NCBI GenBank assembly: GCA_017441925.1
Contig: JAFRUE010000007.1
Coordinates: 372,001-436,000, forward strand
Origin: Bacillota bacterium
GTDB lineage: Bacteria; Bacillota; Clostridia; Lachnospirales; Bianqueaceae
Reading direction: 5' to 3'
DNA: 64,000 nucleotides
The notes beneath the pieces are model-generated. The model was not told the origin of the DNA. It saw only the letters and a program-made list of their open reading frames with translations, and ran no database searches. This document shows, in pieces, positions 1 through 8,958 of this stretch. Made by a program: the position numbers and the translations under genes. Each line of letters opens with the position of its first letter. Position 1 is the first letter of the stretch.

Positions 1-1964
1 AACGAGAGAATCTCGTCGCGGAAGACAGCGGCATCTTCGAAACGGAGATCCGCTGATGCTTTCTTCATCTGTTTCTCAAGATCGGCGATCGTCTGGCGCA
101 GCTCCTTACGCGTCATGGATTCAGAATCCTTGCGCTGACGTATGTCTCCGGAAGCGCTTTCCGTCTCGATTGCGGCATGGATCACATCGCGGACTTCCTT
201 ATGGATCGTCTGCGGGATGATACCGTGAGCCTTGTTGTACTCATCCTGGATCGTACGGCGGCGGTTCGTCTCATTGATGGCGTTCTTCATCGAATCCGTC
301 ATCATGTCGGCGTACAGGATGACATGACCGTCGGCATTACGCGCTGCACGTCCGATCGTCTGGATCAGAGCTGTCTCGGAACGCAGGAAACCTTCTTTAT
401 CCGCGTCCAGGATAGCGATCAATGAAACCTCCGGGAGATCCAGGCCTTCTCTCAGCAGGTTGATGCCGACCAGTACATCATATTTACCGATACGCAGATC
501 GCGGACGATCTCAAGACGCTCCAGTGTATCGATCTCCGAATGCAGATACTGGACCTTGATGCCGGCCTCGGCCAGATATCCGGTCAGATCCTCCGCCATC
601 TTTTTGGTCAGCGTCGTTACAAGCGTTTTCTGTTCTTTAGCTGTCGTCTTGCGGATCTCGGAGATCAGATCATCGATCTGTCCCTCGGAGGGACGTACCG
701 TAACGCGCGGATCCAGCAGTCCTGTCGGCCGGATGACCTGTTCGGCTTTGAGCTGTTCATGACTGGCTTCATACACACCGGGCGTTGCGGATACAAAAAG
801 CATCTGATGGATCTTTTTCTCAAATTCGTCGAACTTAAGCGGTCGGTTGTCGAGCGCAGACGGCAGACGGAAGCCGTAATCGACCAGTGTCTCCTTACGG
901 GAGCGGTCGCCGTTATACATGCCGCGCACCTGCGGGATCGTCATATGGGATTCATCGACGATCATCAGAAAATCTTCCGGGAAATAATCCATCAGGGTGA
1001 ACGGTGTACTGCCCGGCTCACGGCCTGACAGCGGCGCTGAATAGTTCTCGATACCGCTGCAGAAACCGGTCTCCCGCAGCATCTCGATGTCAAAATTAGT
1101 CCGCTGCTCAATTCGCTGAGCCTCGATCAGTCTGTCGCGGCTGCGGAAGAAACGGATCCGGTCCTCAAGCTCCGCTTCGATACGCGCAATGGCGTCTGCC
1201 ATTTTCTCATAAGAGATCACATAATGGGACGCCGGAAAGATCATGATATGTTTGCAGTTCTCCAGCACTTCCCCGGTCACGGTATCGACTTCGGTAATAC
1301 GATCGATCTCGTCGCCCCAGAACTCGACCCGGTATCCCTTGGTCTCCTCCGCGATCGGCAGGATCTCGAGCACATCGCCGCGTACACGGAAAGTACCTCG
1401 TTCAAGGACCATGTCGTTGCGGTGATACTGCAGATCTACAAGCTTGCGCAGGATCTCGTCGCGGTCACGGACCATCCCCGGACGCAGCGAGAGAGACAGG
1501 CTGGAGTACTCTTCCGGACTTCCAAGTCCGTAAATACAGGATACAGAACTGACGATAACAACGTCTTTCCGCTCAAAAAGCGATGCAGTCGCGGAATGAC
1601 GCAGTTTATCGATCTCATCGTTGATCGCGCTGTCTTTTTCGATATAGAGGTCAGTCTGCGGCACATAGGCCTCAGGCTGATAATAATCGTAATAGGAAAC
1701 GAAATACTCCACAGCGTTATGCGGGAAGAATTCCTTGAACTCACTGTAAAGCTGGGCTGCAAGGGTCTTGTTGTGGGCAAGCACGAGCGTCGGCTTGTTC
1801 AGGGCCTGGATGACATTGGCCATCGTAAATGTCTTGCCGGATCCGGTGACACCGAGAAGCGTCTCAAATTTCTTACCGCTTCTGAATCCGTTGATTAGAC
1901 TTTCGATCGCCTGCGGCTGATCGCCCGTCGGCTGAAAGGGTGAAACCAGTTCAAAATGATCCAT
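1..1964 (-). CDS. uvrB: Excinuclease ABC subunit B (partial, C-terminus off the left edge)
   Basis: UvrB is the DNA-damage verification helicase of nucleotide excision repair. It is loaded by UvrA and recruits UvrC. The minus-strand frame reads [20 protein letters not shown], then the Walker A motif GVTGSGKT near residues 38-45 and the beta-hairpin region with [10 protein letters not shown] near residue 92. Helicase motifs [10 protein letters not shown] and QTIGRAARN follow, and the start of the C-terminal UVR domain ([19 protein letters not shown]). About 654 codons are visible, so only roughly the last ten residues are missing. The start at 1964 has an AGGGAGGG ribosome binding site. It overlaps the 3' end of the upstream methyltransferase gene by 14 bp, which suggests translational coupling. 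Confidence 0.97.
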   Translation of the reverse strand, partial: MDHFELVSPFQPTGDQPQAIESLINGFRSGKKFETLLGVTGSGKTFTMANVIQALNKPTLVLAHNKTLAAQLYSEFKEFFPHNAVEYFVSYYDYYQPEAYVPQTDLYIEKDSAINDEIDKLRHSATASLFERKDVVIVSSVSCIYGLGSPEEYSSLSLSLRPGMVRDRDEILRKLVDLQYHRNDMVLERGTFRVRGDVLEILPIAEETKGYRVEFWGDEIDRITEVDTVTGEVLENCKHIMIFPASHYVISYEKMADAIARIEAELEDRIRFFRSRDRLIEAQRIEQRTNFDIEMLRETGFCSGIENYSAPLSGREPGSTPFTLMDYFPEDFLMIVDESHMTIPQVRGMYNGDRSRKETLVDYGFRLPSALDNRPLKFDEFEKKIHQMLFVSATPGVYEASHEQLKAEQVIRPTGLLDPRVTVRPSEGQIDDLISEIRKTTAKEQKTLVTTLTKKMAEDLTGYLAEAGIKVQYLHSEIDTLERLEIVRDLRIGKYDVLVGINLLREGLDLPEVSLIAILDADKEGFLRSETALIQTIGRAARNADGHVILYADMMTDSMKNAINETNRRRTIQDEYNKAHGIIPQTIHKEVRDVIHAAIETESASGDIRQRKDSESMTRKELRQTIADLEKQMKKASADLRFEDAAVFRDEILS

Positions 1965-3165
1965 AGACACCCTCCCTGAAGACCTGAAGAATAAAGAACT
2001 TCAGGTAGAACGTCTCATCCGCTCCCCACAGATACGGATGGTCCGGAGACTGTGCGCGGACCTCGACCTGGCGTATCCTGCGGTGTGAAGTGTTCGCAGC
2101 CTGTGTCAGCATGGACAGGAAGAGCTCGTTCGTCATAAAGTGCGAGCAGGAACATGTCGCGAGGAATCCTCCGTCATTTAAGAGCCTCATCGCCCGCATA
2201 TTGATGTCCCGGTAACCGCGCACCGCGTTCTTGACGGAATTCCGTGACTTAGTAAAAGCCGGAGGATCCAGTATGATCACGTCATAGCGCTCACCTCTGC
2301 GCTCAAGCTCCGGAAGCAGCTCCAGCACATCGGCTGTCTGAAAATGCACGATATTTTCAAGATGATTCAGCCGGGCATTCTCTTCCGCCTGCGCGATTGC
2401 AAGATCGGACGCGTCCACACCTGTTACCTCCGCAGCTCCTGCGATCCCGGCATTCAGCGCGAAAGAACCGGTATGCGTAAAGCAGTCCAGGACTCTTGCG
2501 CCTTTGCATAGCTTCTGAACCGCAAGACGGTTGTATTTCTGATCGAGGAAGAAACCGGTCTTCTGGCCATTCTCCACATCAACAATATAACGGACACCGT
2601 TCTCTGTGATCGGAACTTTTGTATCAAACGGCGCGCTCAGGAAGCCCTTGACTCGCTCCATGCCCTCAAGAGTACGGACTTTGGCATCGCTCCGCTCATA
2701 GATCCCGCGGATCCGGATACCGTCCTCTGCGAGGATCCGGGTAATACATTCAGCGGCAGAATTCTTGAAAAGATCCATCCCGAGACACAGTGATTCGAAT
2801 ACGAGTACGTCGCCGAATTTATCGATAACCAGGCCCGGCATGCCGTCTGCTTCCGCAAAAACGATCCTGCAGGCATCGGTATCGACTGTCTTCTTCCGAT
2901 AATCCCAGGAATTACGCAGCCGTCTCTCAAAGAATGCCTCGTCGATCACGTCTTTCGCATATCGTGAAAGGATGCGGACACGGATCCTGGAATGTGAATT
3001 GTAGAATCCCCAAGCCAGGAAATCGCCTCTGTCATTGCAGACGCGTACAGCATCTCCGTCTTGGATCACACCGTTAATACGGTCGATCTCATTATCGTAA
3101 ATCCACGGTCCGCCGGCGAAAAAACTGCGCCCCTCGCCTTTCTTCAGGATCACTGTGCCCTGCAT
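1951..3165 (-). CDS. Class I SAM-dependent rRNA methyltransferase, RlmI/RlmK family
   Basis: This 404-residue protein has an N-terminal PUA-like RNA-binding domain ([20 protein letters not shown]), a central EEHEE-like region, and a C-terminal Rossmann methyltransferase with [17 protein letters not shown] (SAM motif) and [13 protein letters not shown] (motif IV, DPP). The family methylates a 23S rRNA cytosine at C5; the exact target here is inferred. The reading frame stays open upstream through the tRNA-Gly gene, but that extension is not coding. The start at 3165 has a perfect AGGAGG site 8 nt upstream. It follows tRNA-Gly by 36 bp under the same promoter and overlaps uvrB. Confidence 0.93.
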   Translation of the reverse strand: MQGTVILKKGEGRSFFAGGPWIYDNEIDRINGVIQDGDAVRVCNDRGDFLAWGFYNSHSRIRVRILSRYAKDVIDEAFFERRLRNSWDYRKKTVDTDACRIVFAEADGMPGLVIDKFGDVLVFESLCLGMDLFKNSAAECITRILAEDGIRIRGIYERSDAKVRTLEGMERVKGFLSAPFDTKVPITENGVRYIVDVENGQKTGFFLDQKYNRLAVQKLCKGARVLDCFTHTGSFALNAGIAGAAEVTGVDASDLAIAQAEENARLNHLENIVHFQTADVLELLPELERRGERYDVIILDPPAFTKSRNSVKNAVRGYRDINMRAMRLLNDGGFLATCSCSHFMTNELFLSMLTQAANTSHRRIRQVEVRAQSPDHPYLWGADETFYLKFFILQVFREGVYGSF

Positions 3166-3201
3166 GAAGAGTCCTCCTTTCGGAAATAATGGTAAAGAAA
3201 A

Positions 3202-3273
3202 AGCACGCGACGGGATTCGAACCCGCGGCCTCCGGCTTGGGAAGCCAGCGCTCCACCACTGAGCCACGCGTGC
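3202..3273 (-). tRNA. tRNA-Gly (anticodon CCC)
   Basis: The 72-nt sequence folds into a full cloverleaf. The acceptor stem is GCACGCG/CGCGTGC, the D stem GCTC/GAGC, and the anticodon stem CTGGC/GCCGG around the loop TTCCCAA, which gives anticodon CCC. The T arm is GCGGG-TTCGAAT-CCCGT. No CCA is encoded; the discriminator T is followed by TTTTCTTT. A perfect promoter lies directly upstream and the rRNA methyltransferase gene starts 36 bp downstream, so the tRNA is probably processed from a transcript that continues into rlmI-like and uvrB. Confidence 0.96.
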
Positions 3274-3282
3274 AACACTGTA

Positions 3283-3311
3283 ATTATACTATTCCAAGCC
3301 AGGATTGTCAA
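3283..3311 (-). promoter_or_regulatory. Consensus sigma-A promoter for tRNA-Gly/rlmI-like/uvrB
   Basis: On the minus strand TTGACA (3306-3311) and TATAAT (3283-3288) are separated by exactly 17 nt. Both hexamers match the consensus perfectly. The predicted start of transcription is within a few bases of the mature tRNA 5' end at 3273. Confidence 0.9.
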
Positions 3312-3327
3312 GCGTTTCAGAGAGTTT

Positions 3328-4053
3328 TCAGTCTATGAAAACTCCTTTCTTAAGGTTTGCAGCGGATCCGTTCTCTCCGTAGATCTCGCTGCGGATCTCC
3401 TGCATTCTGCGGTCCGTTTCCGCAATGATCTCGGCGGATTCGGCAAGCATGCGTTCGACCGCCTCAAGATCAACGTTGCCGGACGCATGCTTTTTATAAT
3501 GCAGTTCATGATCAAGACTTGCCCAGAAATCCATGGCCATCGTACGGATCTGGACTTCTACAGTCATGTTCCTGGTCTGATCCGCGAAAAAGACCGGGAC
3601 CTGAACGATCAGATGCAGACTCCTGTAACCGTTCGGCTTCGGGTTCTGAATATAATCCTTGATTTCAACAATCGTAATATCGTCCTGTCCGGCGATCAGA
3701 CGGGCCAGACTGTAGATGTCATCAATAAAAGAACACACGACGCGTACGCCTGCAATATCGTGGATCTGATTTATCAGCGTGTCTTCGTCAAGAGGAAGCT
3801 CCCGCTCCATGATCTTACGGTACAGACTGACAGGCTGTTTGACACGTGTTTTAATGACTTCGATGGGATTGCGGTTATATCGAACGGAAAAATCCGAATT
3901 GAGCACTTCAAATTTGGTACGGATCTCTCTGGCCGCGCAGTCGTACATCATCATGATCTCCCTGAAATGCGCGACTGTGTCGAACAGATGCGTCGTATCC
4001 TGCGCAACACTGCTGAGGTCCGGATAATAGCTCTGTAATTCAATGTCTGGCAC
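3328..4053 (-). CDS. Small alarmone synthetase, (p)ppGpp synthetase of the RelA/SpoT-domain family
   Basis: The protein is a single RelA/SpoT synthetase domain with no HD hydrolase, TGS or ACT domain, as in YjbM/YwaC-type small alarmone synthetases. It would transfer pyrophosphate from ATP to GDP or GTP in the cytosol. Synthetase motifs seen are DIAGVRVVCSF, NPKPNGYRSLHLIV and VEVQIRTMAMDFWASLDHEL. The frame is open to 4122, but the best start is GTG at 4053. A GGGAGG site (4061-4066) lies 7 nt upstream of it, whereas the ATG at 4059 is only 1 nt from that site. The predicted length is 241 residues. It is transcribed divergently from the cupin gene. Confidence 0.93.
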   Translation of the reverse strand: MPDIELQSYYPDLSSVAQDTTHLFDTVAHFREIMMMYDCAAREIRTKFEVLNSDFSVRYNRNPIEVIKTRVKQPVSLYRKIMERELPLDEDTLINQIHDIAGVRVVCSFIDDIYSLARLIAGQDDITIVEIKDYIQNPKPNGYRSLHLIVQVPVFFADQTRNMTVEVQIRTMAMDFWASLDHELHYKKHASGNVDLEAVERMLAESAEIIAETDRRMQEIRSEIYGENGSAANLKKGVFID

Positions 4054-4072
4054 TTGCATCCCTCCCGTTGGT

Positions 4073-4100
4073 ATTGTATCATAGGCGGTTCTTTTGTCAA
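4073..4100 (-). promoter_or_regulatory. Promoter of the small alarmone synthetase gene
   Basis: TTGACA (4095-4100) and TACAAT (4073-4078) are 16 nt apart on the minus strand. The expected start of transcription falls around 4066-4070, right at the ribosome binding site, so the leader would be only about 15 nt long. Confidence 0.8.
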
Positions 4101-4104
4101 GGAC

Positions 4105-4133
4105 TTGATTTATCCGCCGCAATGCTATAAAAT
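4105..4133 (+). promoter_or_regulatory. Promoter of the cupin gene
   Basis: TTGATT (4105-4110) and TAAAAT (4128-4133) are 17 nt apart on the plus strand. The -35 box is only 4 bp from the -35 box of the divergent alarmone synthetase promoter, so the two promoters are back to back. Confidence 0.6.
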
Positions 4134-4190
4134 GTCTTTAACGGACGGCGGTAACGCTTCCGATAATCAGTCTGAAGGGGGTACATTTAG

Positions 4191-4532
4191 ATGAAAAACG
4201 ACAAATACACATTCTTTGACGAGATTCCGTTTGAAGATCTCGGAGGCGGTGTCCGCCGCAAGATCCTTGCTTACGGTGACGATATCATGCAGGTCTACGT
4301 TCAGTTCGAAACCGGAGCGATCGGAGCGATGCATACACATCCTCACACTCAGCTGACGTACGTTCTGGAGGGCGAATTCGAGTTCACGATCGACGGTGAG
4401 AAAAAGATCGTCCGTAAGGGTGATACACTGCTCAAGCTGCCCAATATGCCGCACGGCTGCGTATGTCTTAAAGCAGGCGTGCTGCTTGACACCTTTACAC
4501 CGATGCGCGAAGATTTTGTAAAGGGCAAATAA
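4191..4532 (+). CDS. Small cupin-domain protein
   Basis: This 113-residue protein is a single cupin barrel. It has the metal-binding motif pair GAIGAMHTHPHTQLTYVLEGEFEF (about residues 42-65; HTHPHT with the following E) and LPNMPHGCVCL near residues 84-94. Such proteins bind a divalent metal and serve as small isomerases, dioxygenases or sensors; the substrate cannot be read from the sequence. A GGGGGT ribosome binding site precedes the ATG. The gene is monocistronic, with its own promoter and an intrinsic terminator. Confidence 0.88.
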   Translation: MKNDKYTFFDEIPFEDLGGGVRRKILAYGDDIMQVYVQFETGAIGAMHTHPHTQLTYVLEGEFEFTIDGEKKIVRKGDTLLKLPNMPHGCVCLKAGVLLDTFTPMREDFVKGK

Positions 4533-4563
4533 ACAACCATCAGGGAAACAACGATGTAACAGA

Positions 4564-4615
4564 CAAGCTGCCTTCAGCAGAGCCACCGGCCCGTGAAGGC
4601 AGCTTGATTTTTATT
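4564..4615 (+). terminator. Intrinsic terminator of the cupin gene
   Basis: A perfect 13-bp stem (CAAGCTGCCTTCA at 4564-4576 with TGAAGGCAGCTTG at 4594-4606) is followed by ATTTTTATTT. It sits in the gap between the convergent cupin and CBS genes. Confidence 0.92.
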
Positions 4616-4620
4616 TCAGA

Positions 4621-5064
4621 TCAGACGGATACAGGCTTGACGGAGGACTTATCGTCCTGATCGGCCATATGCTGATAACAGTAGTTCATGATATCGCCTC
4701 TTCGGATGATCCCGATGAAGATCCCGGTATCATCCACGACCGGTACAAAACTCTGCATCTCAGCTACCCGGATCAGATTGTCGATATCCTCACTGATCGA
4801 GACCGGTTCATATTTCCAGTATCTTGGGCAATCTTCAAGGCGGATCTTCTCGGTATCCTTGAACGTCATCTCGGGATTCCTCTTCATTTCCCACAGGATA
4901 TCGCCTTCCGTCAGGACACCGTAGTACGTGCCGTCCTCGTTCAGAATCGAAATTGATTTATACCGGTGCTTTTCCATTTTTTCAAGCGCCTGCCGCACGG
5001 TCATGTTCTTGGTAACATAGACCACGCTGCTCTTGGGCGTCAGAAAAAACGCGATGTTGCGCAA
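4621..5064 (-). CDS. CBS-domain pair protein
   Basis: The 147-residue protein consists of two CBS motifs (about residues 10-65 and 80-135), with VRQALEKMEKHRYKSISILN and VAEMQSFVPVVDDTGIFIGI as the two halves. Free-standing CBS pairs bind adenine nucleotides or cyclic di-AMP. The organisation resembles the DarB/CbpB type, which in other Bacillota binds cyclic di-AMP and regulates the alarmone enzyme Rel. That link is inference here, though a small alarmone synthetase lies two genes away. The start is TTG at 5064, chosen for the strong GGAGGTGAG site 5 nt upstream. An extended -10 promoter precedes it. Confidence 0.86.
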   Translation of the reverse strand: MRNIAFFLTPKSSVVYVTKNMTVRQALEKMEKHRYKSISILNEDGTYYGVLTEGDILWEMKRNPEMTFKDTEKIRLEDCPRYWKYEPVSISEDIDNLIRVAEMQSFVPVVDDTGIFIGIIRRGDIMNYCYQHMADQDDKSSVKPVSV

Positions 5065-5137
5065 GAAAACTCACCTCCATTATACAGTTTTACAAGCTTC
5101 AATTATGATGAGAAGAATGTCTCATTTCATCAGTTAT

Positions 5138-5146
5138 ATTATAACA
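5138..5146 (-). promoter_or_regulatory. Extended -10 promoter of the CBS-domain gene
   Basis: The minus strand reads TG-T-TATAAT (5146 to 5138), an extended -10 element with a perfect -10 hexamer. No good -35 box is visible. Confidence 0.6.
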
Positions 5147-5224
5147 CAGAATTATGTACAAAGAGTAAACGAGATATTACTTTTTTAGAGACCGTACCGG
5201 GCGTCTGCAGACTCTCCTGCTAAC

Positions 5225-5253
5225 TTGCAAATAAGGAAGAAACAGGCTATAAT
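5225..5253 (+). promoter_or_regulatory. Promoter of tex
   Basis: TTGCAA (5225-5230) and TATAAT (5248-5253) are separated by 17 nt. They lie 32 bp upstream of the tex start codon. Confidence 0.88.
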
Positions 5254-5284
5254 AGTACAATCAATTTGTAAAGGAGTATCCGAT

Positions 5285-7453
5285 ATGTTATCTTTTGCCG
5301 AACAGATCGCCTCTGCCCTGTCTCTGAAAGCAGAACAGGTCCAGGCTGTCATAGATTTGCTGAATGAAGGGAATACGATTCCTTTCATCGCGCGCTACCG
5401 TAAGGAAGCTCACGGTTCTCTGGACGATCAGACGATCCGTCAGATCGCGGACAAACTGGAATCGATCCGCAATCTGGAAGCCCGCCGCGAGGAGATCCGC
5501 AATCTGATCGAAAAAGCCGGTGTGATGAATGACGAGATCAAGGCTGCGATCGACGCGGCTGCGACGCTTTCTTCACTGGAAGATATCTACCGTCCGTACC
5601 GTCCGAAACGCAGGACCAGAGCATCAGCAGCGAAGGAGAAAGGCCTTGAGCCTCTTGCCGATGAGATCCTTGCGCAGCACAGGAAGAGTCCGGAGCCCGC
5701 GGTGCTTGCCGAGGCATACGTGGACGCGGAGAAAGGCGTCAACAATGTGGAAGAAGCCGTAGCCGGCGCAATGGATATTATTGCGGAGAAGATCTCTGAT
5801 GACGCGGATATGCGCAAAGAACTGCGGGATGAGATGACAGAGAACGGCATCCTGACGTCCGAAGGGACGACCGAAGAGACCTCTGTTTACAGTCAGTACT
5901 ATGATTTCAGACAGTCCGTGAAAACAATTTCCGGATACCGTGTGCTCGCGATCAACCGCGGTGAGAAAGAGAAATTCCTTAAAGTCGCGATCACTTCCGA
6001 TCCTGTGCGTGCTCAGCGCATTCTGTACAAAAAATATGTCCGGAAGAACAATTCGCTTTGCTGCGGGACAGTTTCCGCGGCTGCGGATGATGCCTATACC
6101 CGTCTGATCCAGCCGGCACTGGAGCGTGAGATCCGTTCAGACCTGACAGATAAGGCTTCAGAAGCCGCGATCAAGGTGTTCGGCATGAATCTGCGCGAAC
6201 TGCTCCTCGCCCCTCCTGTTAAGGGGAAAGTTACGGTCGGCCTGGATCCCGGTTACCGTACGGGCTGCAAGACAGCTGTCGTCAGCGCGACCGGACAGGT
6301 CCTCGCTACGACTGTCCTCTATCTGACACACGGTGAAGCCCGTGCAGAACAGTCTGCTGCCGAGCTGATGCGGCTGATCCGTAAGTATCATGTTGAACTG
6401 ATCGCGATCGGCAACGGCACAGCATCCAAGGAGACGGAGATTTTCACGTCCAATCTGCTGAAGCGTGAGAAGCTGACCGGTACAGTCCATTATATGGTCG
6501 TAAGTGAAGCCGGTGCTTCTGTATATTCTGCTTCTGAGCTTGCCGCAAGCGAATATCCTGAGCTTGATCTGACGCTTCGGAGCGCTGTATCCATTGCCCA
6601 TCGTCTGCAGGATCCGCTTGCCGAGCTTGTCAAGATCGATCCGAAAGCGATCGGTATCGGTCAGTATCAGCACGACATGCCGCCCAAGCGTCTGTCCGAT
6701 ACACTGGACGGTGTCGTCGAAGATTGTGTCAATTCCGTCGGCGTCGATCTGAATACGGCCTCCCCTTCTCTATTAAAAAACGTCGCCGGCATTACACCGG
6801 CGATCGCTAAGAATATCGTTGCCTATCGTGAAGAGAACGGCGCATTCACAAGCCGTGCAGAGCTTAAGAAAGTACCTAAGCTCGGTCCAAAGGCTTATGA
6901 ACAGTGTGCAGGTTTCCTGCGCGTTCCGGAGAGCTCCAATGTTCTGGACAATACGGCTGTCCATCCGGAATCCTATCCTGCAGCAGCCGGGCTCCTCGAA
7001 TTCTGCGGTTACGATCCGAAACACCTGCAGGCTAAAGGTTATTCCGATCTGCGGGAGCGTCTTGCTTCTGCAGGCGGCGAGAAGAAAGCTGCCGAATCCA
7101 TGGGGATCGGTGTGCCTACGCTGCATGACATCGTAGAAGAACTTCTGAAGCCGGGCCGTGATCCGCGTGACGAAATTCCTGTACATGAGATCCACAGCGA
7201 CATTCTGGACATCAAGGACCTCAAGCCGGGCATGGAATTTACCGGAACCGTCCGCAACATCGTGGACTTCGGCGCTTTTGTCGATATCGGCGTGCATCAG
7301 GACGGCCTTGTGCATATCACGCAGATCAGCCGTCAGTTCGTCAGACACCCGTCAGACGTTCTGCACGTAGGTCAGATCGTTAAAGTCTGGGTCCTTACGG
7401 TCGATGTGGACCGCGGCAGGATCGGTCTTACGATGAAGGGGCCTCTTCAGTAA
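5285..7453 (+). CDS. tex: Tex-family S1 RNA-binding transcription accessory protein
   Basis: Tex is a cytosolic nucleic-acid-binding protein with YqgF-like, helix-hairpin-helix and S1 domains, related to eukaryotic Spt6. The 722-residue product shows the N-terminal helical region (IPFIARYRKEAHGSLDDQTI), the YqgF-like core (VGLDPGYRTGCKTAVV, near residue 320), paired HhH motifs (LLKNVAGITPAIAKNIV) and a C-terminal S1 domain (GTVRNIVDFGAFVDIGVHQD). The ATG at 5285 has an AAAGGAG site and its own promoter. The last 26 bp overlap the 3' end of the convergent malQ gene. Confidence 0.96.
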   Translation: MLSFAEQIASALSLKAEQVQAVIDLLNEGNTIPFIARYRKEAHGSLDDQTIRQIADKLESIRNLEARREEIRNLIEKAGVMNDEIKAAIDAAATLSSLEDIYRPYRPKRRTRASAAKEKGLEPLADEILAQHRKSPEPAVLAEAYVDAEKGVNNVEEAVAGAMDIIAEKISDDADMRKELRDEMTENGILTSEGTTEETSVYSQYYDFRQSVKTISGYRVLAINRGEKEKFLKVAITSDPVRAQRILYKKYVRKNNSLCCGTVSAAADDAYTRLIQPALEREIRSDLTDKASEAAIKVFGMNLRELLLAPPVKGKVTVGLDPGYRTGCKTAVVSATGQVLATTVLYLTHGEARAEQSAAELMRLIRKYHVELIAIGNGTASKETEIFTSNLLKREKLTGTVHYMVVSEAGASVYSASELAASEYPELDLTLRSAVSIAHRLQDPLAELVKIDPKAIGIGQYQHDMPPKRLSDTLDGVVEDCVNSVGVDLNTASPSLLKNVAGITPAIAKNIVAYREENGAFTSRAELKKVPKLGPKAYEQCAGFLRVPESSNVLDNTAVHPESYPAAAGLLEFCGYDPKHLQAKGYSDLRERLASAGGEKKAAESMGIGVPTLHDIVEELLKPGRDPRDEIPVHEIHSDILDIKDLKPGMEFTGTVRNIVDFGAFVDIGVHQDGLVHITQISRQFVRHPSDVLHVGQIVKVWVLTVDVDRGRIGLTMKGPLQ

Positions 7454-8939
7454 AACGCTGACAGCGGGCGTATGTCTTCGTATACTCCGCCAGACGGTCC
7501 GCAAGCGTCTTGGTGAGAACGTCCTCGCGCATTCTCCAGTCCCAGTTTCCATCCGTTGTTGCAGGTGTATTCATGCGGGCGTAATTATCCAGTCCGAGGA
7601 TATCCTGCATCTGGAAGACCGTCTTGGAGGCGATGGATCCCATCAGTGTACTGATGGCGCCCCAGCCGTATCCTTCTTTCTCCGACAGGCGCAGATAACG
7701 GAACGCTTTCTCACGGTCCGCCTTGGGTGTCTTCGGATTAGAGAGCCATCCGAGGAAAGTCTCATTATCATGTGTTCCGATGTAGGCAACACAGTTCTCT
7801 GTATAATGGTGGCACAGATATTCGGAATCATTGCCGCCGAAACCGAACAGCAGGACCTTCATGCCGGGAAGGCCTGTTGTCTTAAGCAGTGCCCGGACGG
7901 GATCGTCCAGAATACCAAGATCTTCGGCAATCAGGGCTTCGAGTGAAACATGTTCCTTCAAAGCACGGAACAGTTCCATTCCGGGGCCCTTTTTCCATTC
8001 TCCGTTTGCGGCGGTCTTGCTGCCGGCCGGGATGGAATAATAGCCTGCAAATCCGCGAAAATGATCGATCCTGATATAGTCGTGGCGTTCAAGGGCTTTT
8101 TCCAGGCGTCGGATCCACCATGTATAGCCGCTCTCCTTCATCGCGTCCCAATCATAGAGCGGATTGCCCCACAGCTGTCCATCCGCGGAGAAATAATCCG
8201 GCGGGACTCCGGCAACAGAAGAAGGCATGCCGTCCTCTCCCAGCTGGAAGAGCTCGGGATGGCTCCACAGATCCGCACTGTCCTGAGCCGTGTAGATCGG
8301 AATGTCACCGATGATCTCTACATGATGCTCTTCGGCATAATCCTTCATATCTCTCCACTGCCGGTCAAAAAGGAACTGCAGGAAGCTGAGGCACCGAATA
8401 TCCTCTGCATACATCTCCTGATAACGAGCGACTGCTTCCGGTTTATGGGCGCGGATATCCTCAGGCCATTCCCAGAACGCGCAGCTGCCTGTGTGATTGC
8501 GGATCGCCTGGAACAGCGCATAATCCGGCAGCCAGTCTTTATTGTCCTCGTAGAAGGATATTTCCTCCTGACCGTACTGTCCGTATCCCCTCTTTGCTGC
8601 CTTCATGAGCAGCGGAAGCCTTGTCCTGGAAATATACTCAAAATCCACATGCTCAGAGATAGAATGAGATGAGGCTTCTATTACCTCTGAGATCTCAAGC
8701 AGTCCTTCATTAACAAGCTGCTCGATGTCGATCATATAGGGATTCCCGGCAAATGTCGACAGGCCCTGGTACGGAGAATTGCCGTAACCGGTCGGTCCGA
8801 TCGGAAGGATCTGCCAGAGTGTCTGGCCGGACTCATACAGGAAATCGATAAAACGATAGGCTTCCTTGCCAAGCGTACCGATCCCGAAGCGGGACGGCAA
8901 TGATGTGATGTGCAGCAGGATTCCGCTTTGTCTGATCAT
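7428..8939 (-). CDS. malQ: 4-alpha-glucanotransferase (amylomaltase)
   Basis: MalQ is a GH77 enzyme that transfers alpha-1,4-glucan segments between maltodextrins in the cytosol. The 503-residue protein carries IRIDHFRGF (nucleophile Asp), IAEDLGIL (acid/base Glu) and GTHDNETFLGW (third carboxylate). The frame is open further upstream into the end of pulA, but the start at 8939 fits family alignment (MIRQSGILLHITSLPS) and has an AGAGGT site. It lies 19 bp after pulA, and the two should be co-transcribed for glycogen or starch breakdown. Confidence 0.96.
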   Translation of the reverse strand: MIRQSGILLHITSLPSRFGIGTLGKEAYRFIDFLYESGQTLWQILPIGPTGYGNSPYQGLSTFAGNPYMIDIEQLVNEGLLEISEVIEASSHSISEHVDFEYISRTRLPLLMKAAKRGYGQYGQEEISFYEDNKDWLPDYALFQAIRNHTGSCAFWEWPEDIRAHKPEAVARYQEMYAEDIRCLSFLQFLFDRQWRDMKDYAEEHHVEIIGDIPIYTAQDSADLWSHPELFQLGEDGMPSSVAGVPPDYFSADGQLWGNPLYDWDAMKESGYTWWIRRLEKALERHDYIRIDHFRGFAGYYSIPAGSKTAANGEWKKGPGMELFRALKEHVSLEALIAEDLGILDDPVRALLKTTGLPGMKVLLFGFGGNDSEYLCHHYTENCVAYIGTHDNETFLGWLSNPKTPKADREKAFRYLRLSEKEGYGWGAISTLMGSIASKTVFQMQDILGLDNYARMNTPATTDGNWDWRMREDVLTKTLADRLAEYTKTYARCQRFTEEAPSS

Positions 8940-8958
8940 GATGAATACCTCTTTATGA

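Noticed and set aside
3166-3267. N-terminal extension of the rRNA methyltransferase through the tRNA gene
   Set aside because: The extra residues are a translation of tRNA-Gly; the ATG at 3165 has a perfect ribosome binding site.
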